Positions 61,729-62,347 of a DNA stretch of 62,347 nucleotides are shown one piece after another (positions within the stretch are counted from its first letter, which is position 1; every line of letters starts with the position of its first letter). The notes under the pieces were generated by a model. That model did no database searches. It was not told where the DNA came from and saw only the letters and a list, made by a program, of their open reading frames with translations. The DNA comes from Bacteroidales bacterium (lineage in GTDB: Bacteria > Bacteroidota > Bacteroidia > Bacteroidales > VadinHA17): the NCBI GenBank assembly GCA_003141895.1, contig PLNT01000025.1, positions 1-62,347 on the forward strand, given 5' to 3'. The position numbers were made by a program, and so were the translations under genes.

Positions 61729-62316
61729 ATGCAATCGGAAATTGATTTTTTTGCAATATTACCGGAAGATAAAATTCCGGAAAAAGGGAAAATTCTTATT
61801 TCTGAACCATTTCTTCCTGATACATTCTTTAACAGAAGTATTGTGTATCTGACTGACCATACTGCGCAGGGTTCTGTAGGATTTATTCTTAATAAAAAAC
61901 TTGATCTACAGGTAAGCGCGGCTATAGAAGACTTTGAAGGATGGAACGAGAATCTGAGTATGGGCGGACCGGTAGCACCTGATACACTTCATTATCTACA
62001 TAACCTGGGTGATAAAATCCCTGAGAGTGTTCATGTGGAGGGAGATATATACTGGGGTGGCGATATTAAAACAATAAGAGATCTGATTAAAGCAGGAAAA
62101 ATCGACCAGTCCCAGATAAGATTCTTCCTGGGATATTCAGGATGGTCTGAGGGTCAGCTTGAAAGAGAGCTTAAAGAGAACTCGTGGGTCATTGCAAAAG
62201 TAAATTCAAACATAGTCCTGAACAGAGGTGATGATATCTGGAAGAAAGTACTGAGGAGCTTTAAAAACAAATACAGAATGTGGGCTGATTTCCCCGATTC
62301 ACCGGAGATGAATTAG
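61729..62316 (+). CDS. yqgE: YqgE/AlgH-family protein
   Basis: Conserved protein of 195 residues. Family signatures are KGKILISEPFLPDTFFNRSI near residue 18, HTAQGSVGFILNKKL near 45, LSMGGPVAPDTLHYLH near 74 and RFFLGYSGWSEGQLERELK near 131. The biochemical role is not settled in any organism I know of. It diverges from the PEPCK-like gene and is followed by a palindromic repeat. Confidence 0.93.
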   Translation: MQSEIDFFAILPEDKIPEKGKILISEPFLPDTFFNRSIVYLTDHTAQGSVGFILNKKLDLQVSAAIEDFEGWNENLSMGGPVAPDTLHYLHNLGDKIPESVHVEGDIYWGGDIKTIRDLIKAGKIDQSQIRFFLGYSGWSEGQLERELKENSWVIAKVNSNIVLNRGDDIWKKVLRSFKNKYRMWADFPDSPEMN

Positions 62317-62347
62317 GAATAGACGATATGCAGGGAACAGTCGCGAC
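62316..62347. repeat. Start of a second GGAAC-GTCGCGAC repeat, cut by the window end
   Basis: GGAATAGACGATATGCAG followed by GGAACAGTCGCGAC parallels the double half-copy layout at 32898-32936. If intact, the palindrome would close a few bases beyond the window. Confidence 0.65.

Noticed and set aside
1-62347. tRNA, rRNA, insertion sequences, prophage or replication origin
   Set aside because: I looked through the gaps and found no cloverleaf with a TTC arm, no rRNA segment, no transposase or integrase gene and no DnaA-box cluster.

Overview
The window looks like a chromosome segment from a free-living or environmental member of the phylum Bacteroidota (Bacteroidales-like). The evidence is type IX secretion (T9SS) parts (a PorP/SprF protein, a PKD protein with a type-B-like C-terminal domain, a T9SS plug protein), the order beta-barrel/DUF6089 - uppS - bamA - two OmpH/Skp genes - murI, AT-rich spacers with few Shine-Dalgarno sites, and promoters of the TTTG / TAnnTTTG type. 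Ferredoxin-linked enzymes (KorAB, a tungsten-type aldehyde oxidoreductase) and the futalosine menaquinone route suggest an anaerobic or microaerophilic lifestyle; a superoxide dismutase gives some oxygen tolerance. I found no rRNA, tRNA, CRISPR array, transposase or prophage genes.

Layout. 1-2330: LysE-type exporter, a possible small RNA, and an M19 dipeptidase lipoprotein. 2386-11679 (minus strand): VOC protein, SDR plus acyltransferase pair, hslR, pth, rplY, prs, engB, a MORN-like lipoprotein, manA, a Dabb protein. 11828-13178: udk and a 3'-5' exonuclease. 13209-14731 (minus): alpha/beta hydrolase and pdxJ, diverging from 14828-16375 (CBS protein and nadK). 16494-23192: envelope biogenesis cluster. 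23559-32897: korAB followed by two very large paralogous GAF/receiver-like/PEP-pyruvate-binding proteins. 32945-35019 (minus): fabD, folE, a QueD-type gene. 35125-38689: mqnB, mqnD, Fe-type SOD, nitroreductase, a CarboxypepD_reg-like protein. 38768-39679 (minus): proline dehydrogenase. 39881-42966: ECF sigma factor, membrane-anchored PKD protein and PorP/SprF. 43179-45065: an OmpH-like protein and a glycosyltransferase. 45177-54607: DivIC/FtsB, then an island for a tungsten/molybdenum enzyme (ThiS/ThiF-like pair, AOR, WtpABC, MoeA, a short MoaA, MoaC, MogA). 54704-62316: T9SS plug protein, ApbE, a fused 2-oxoacid dehydrogenase E1, a PEP-carboxykinase-like P-loop protein, YqgE.

How parts fit together. 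The island at 45542-54607 holds metal uptake, pterin synthesis, metal insertion and the probable client enzyme, and lacks only a visible MoaE. KorAB and AOR both use ferredoxin. BamA, the OmpH chaperones, UppS and MurI serve outer-membrane and wall synthesis. The sigma factor, PKD protein and PorP form a likely surface-signalling/T9SS unit.

Best candidates for undescribed biology: the two giant PEP-binding fusion proteins (26468-32897), the sigma/PKD/PorP unit (39881-42966), the ThiS/ThiF pair divergent from AOR with a shortened MoaA, and the PEPCK-like P-loop protein (59861-61633). A non-coding signal also stands out: six of the seven convergent gene junctions carry a GC-rich palindromic element, and several genes take their stop codon or C-terminal tail from such repeats.
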